A stretch of 64,000 nt of DNA from Microvirga sp. (lineage in GTDB: Bacteria; Pseudomonadota; Alphaproteobacteria; Rhizobiales; Beijerinckiaceae): positions 186,001-250,000 of the forward strand of contig NZ_JACXAB010000007.1 in the NCBI RefSeq assembly GCF_014699075.1, written 5' to 3'. The translations under genes were made by a program, and so were the position numbers. Positions 63,228 through 64,000 of this stretch are shown here, piece after piece. The notes under the pieces were generated by a model that was given only the letters and a program-made list of their open reading frames with translations, ran no database searches and was not told the DNA's origin. Within the stretch, counting starts at the first letter, position 1; the number at the start of each line of letters is the position of its first letter.

Positions 63228-64000
63228 ATGGAAGAGAAGATCTACGACGTGCCGTCCGAGTGGACCCACCGCGCCTATCTGGACGAGGCGGGCTACCGGG
63301 CCAAGTACGAGGCGTCCACCAAGGACCCGGAGGCCTTCTGGGCCGAGGAAGCAAAGCGCATCCACTGGTTCAAGGCGCCTTCCCGGATCAAGAACACCAA
63401 TTTCGGCCCTGAGAATGTCTCGATCCGCTGGTTCGAAGACGGCGTCACCAACGTGGCCTATAACTGCGTCGACCGGCACCTCCACACCCGCGGCGATCAG
63501 GTCGCCATCATCTGGGAAGGCGACGATCCGTCCGAATCGAAGAAGATCACCTACCGCGAGCTCGCCGCGCAGGTGAACCGCATGGCCAACATCATGCGCA
63601 ACCGCGGCGTGGAGAAGGGCGACCGCGTCACGATCTACATGCCGATGATCCCGGAAGCGGCCTATGCCATGCTCGCCTGCGCGCGGCTCGGGGCCATCCA
63701 CTCGGTGGTGTTCGGCGGCTTCTCGCCGGATTCGCTCGCCAGCCGCATCCAGGACGCGAAATCCGCCTTCATCGTCACGGCCGACGAGGGCCTGCGCGGC
63801 GGCCGCAAGGTTCCGCTGAAGGTGAACGTGGACGCGGCCCTCGAGCGCGTCGGCGCCGGCGTGGTCGACCACGTGCTGGTGGTGCGCCGCACGGGCGGCG
63901 CGGTGAACATGCTGCCGGGCCGCGACGTCTATTACGACGAGGCGGCAGCGCAGGTCTCCGACGAGTGCCCCTATGAGGAAATGAACGCGGAGGACCCGCT
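63228..64000 (+). CDS. acs: acetyl-CoA synthetase, N-terminal part, cut by window end
   Basis: The start [19 protein letters not shown] and the segments [42 protein letters not shown] and [20 protein letters not shown] followed by [17 protein letters not shown] are typical of Acs. It activates acetate with ATP and CoA. About 257 of some 650 residues lie in the window. The ATG at 63228 has GGGAG upstream; an in-frame ATG at 63210 is possible. Together with aceA it supports growth on acetate. Confidence 0.95.
   Translation, partial: MEEKIYDVPSEWTHRAYLDEAGYRAKYEASTKDPEAFWAEEAKRIHWFKAPSRIKNTNFGPENVSIRWFEDGVTNVAYNCVDRHLHTRGDQVAIIWEGDDPSESKKITYRELAAQVNRMANIMRNRGVEKGDRVTIYMPMIPEAAYAMLACARLGAIHSVVFGGFSPDSLASRIQDAKSAFIVTADEGLRGGRKVPLKVNVDAALERVGAGVVDHVLVVRRTGGAVNMLPGRDVYYDEAAAQVSDECPYEEMNAEDP

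Overview
The window looks like chromosomal DNA of a GC-rich alphaproteobacterium of the Hyphomicrobiales (Rhizobiales), probably near Microvirga or Methylobacterium. Support comes from the hemC-hemD-Mic60-like-hemY cluster, a DUF4170 protein, an ScfR-type regulator divergent from isocitrate lyase, HWE/HisKA_2 sensor kinases, a bacteriophytochrome and two OsmF-type binding proteins. The genus is an inference.

Positions 1 to about 18,636 are an integrated element. Its right edge is a 52-nt copy of the 3' part of a tRNA-Ala(CGC) gene (18585-18636). Next to it is a tyrosine integrase that overlaps a MerR-like regulator gene by 4 bases, followed by a small HTH protein and an unknown protein. The rest of the element holds a possible HUH replication protein, an IS630 remnant, a PD-(D/E)XK nuclease with an unknown partner, an HNH endonuclease, a HicAB toxin-antitoxin pair, a small papain-like protease with a visible Cys-His-Asp triad, a DUF4258 protein and several large proteins I cannot assign. 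The intact tRNA and the left end should lie left of the window.

From 18,637 to 24,800 there are small conserved genes: a phospholipase D-like protein flanked by a whole and a partial copy of one small gene, a PRC-barrel protein, a DUF454 protein and a 38-residue membrane peptide.

From 24,968 to 36,596 ten genes run on the minus strand with gaps of at most 51 bases, several overlapping by 4. The order is a YehZYXW-type osmoprotectant transporter, heme oxygenase, bacteriophytochrome, response regulator, receiver-kinase hybrid, HWE sensor kinase and amidase. This layout suggests that red-light sensing and compatible-solute uptake share a transcript.

From 36,775 to 42,900 are DUF4170, isocitrate lyase with its divergent regulator and an array of TGTAAA half-sites, an acetyltransferase, a glutamine amidotransferase, an unlinked second OsmF paralogue and a response regulator. 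From 43,073 to 51,820 are a FecR-TPR-beta-barrel protein next to a CHASE2 adenylate/guanylate cyclase, a cation efflux protein and a chemotaxis receptor. Then come three minus-strand tRNA genes (Gly, Ala, Thr) and the heme genes hemY, Mic60-like, hemD and hemC. They are followed by tsaD, an acetyltransferase, gpsA, an EVE protein, a nitrilase-family hydrolase and a Crp/Fnr regulator. The window ends inside acs. A palindromic repeat family occurs three times between core genes.
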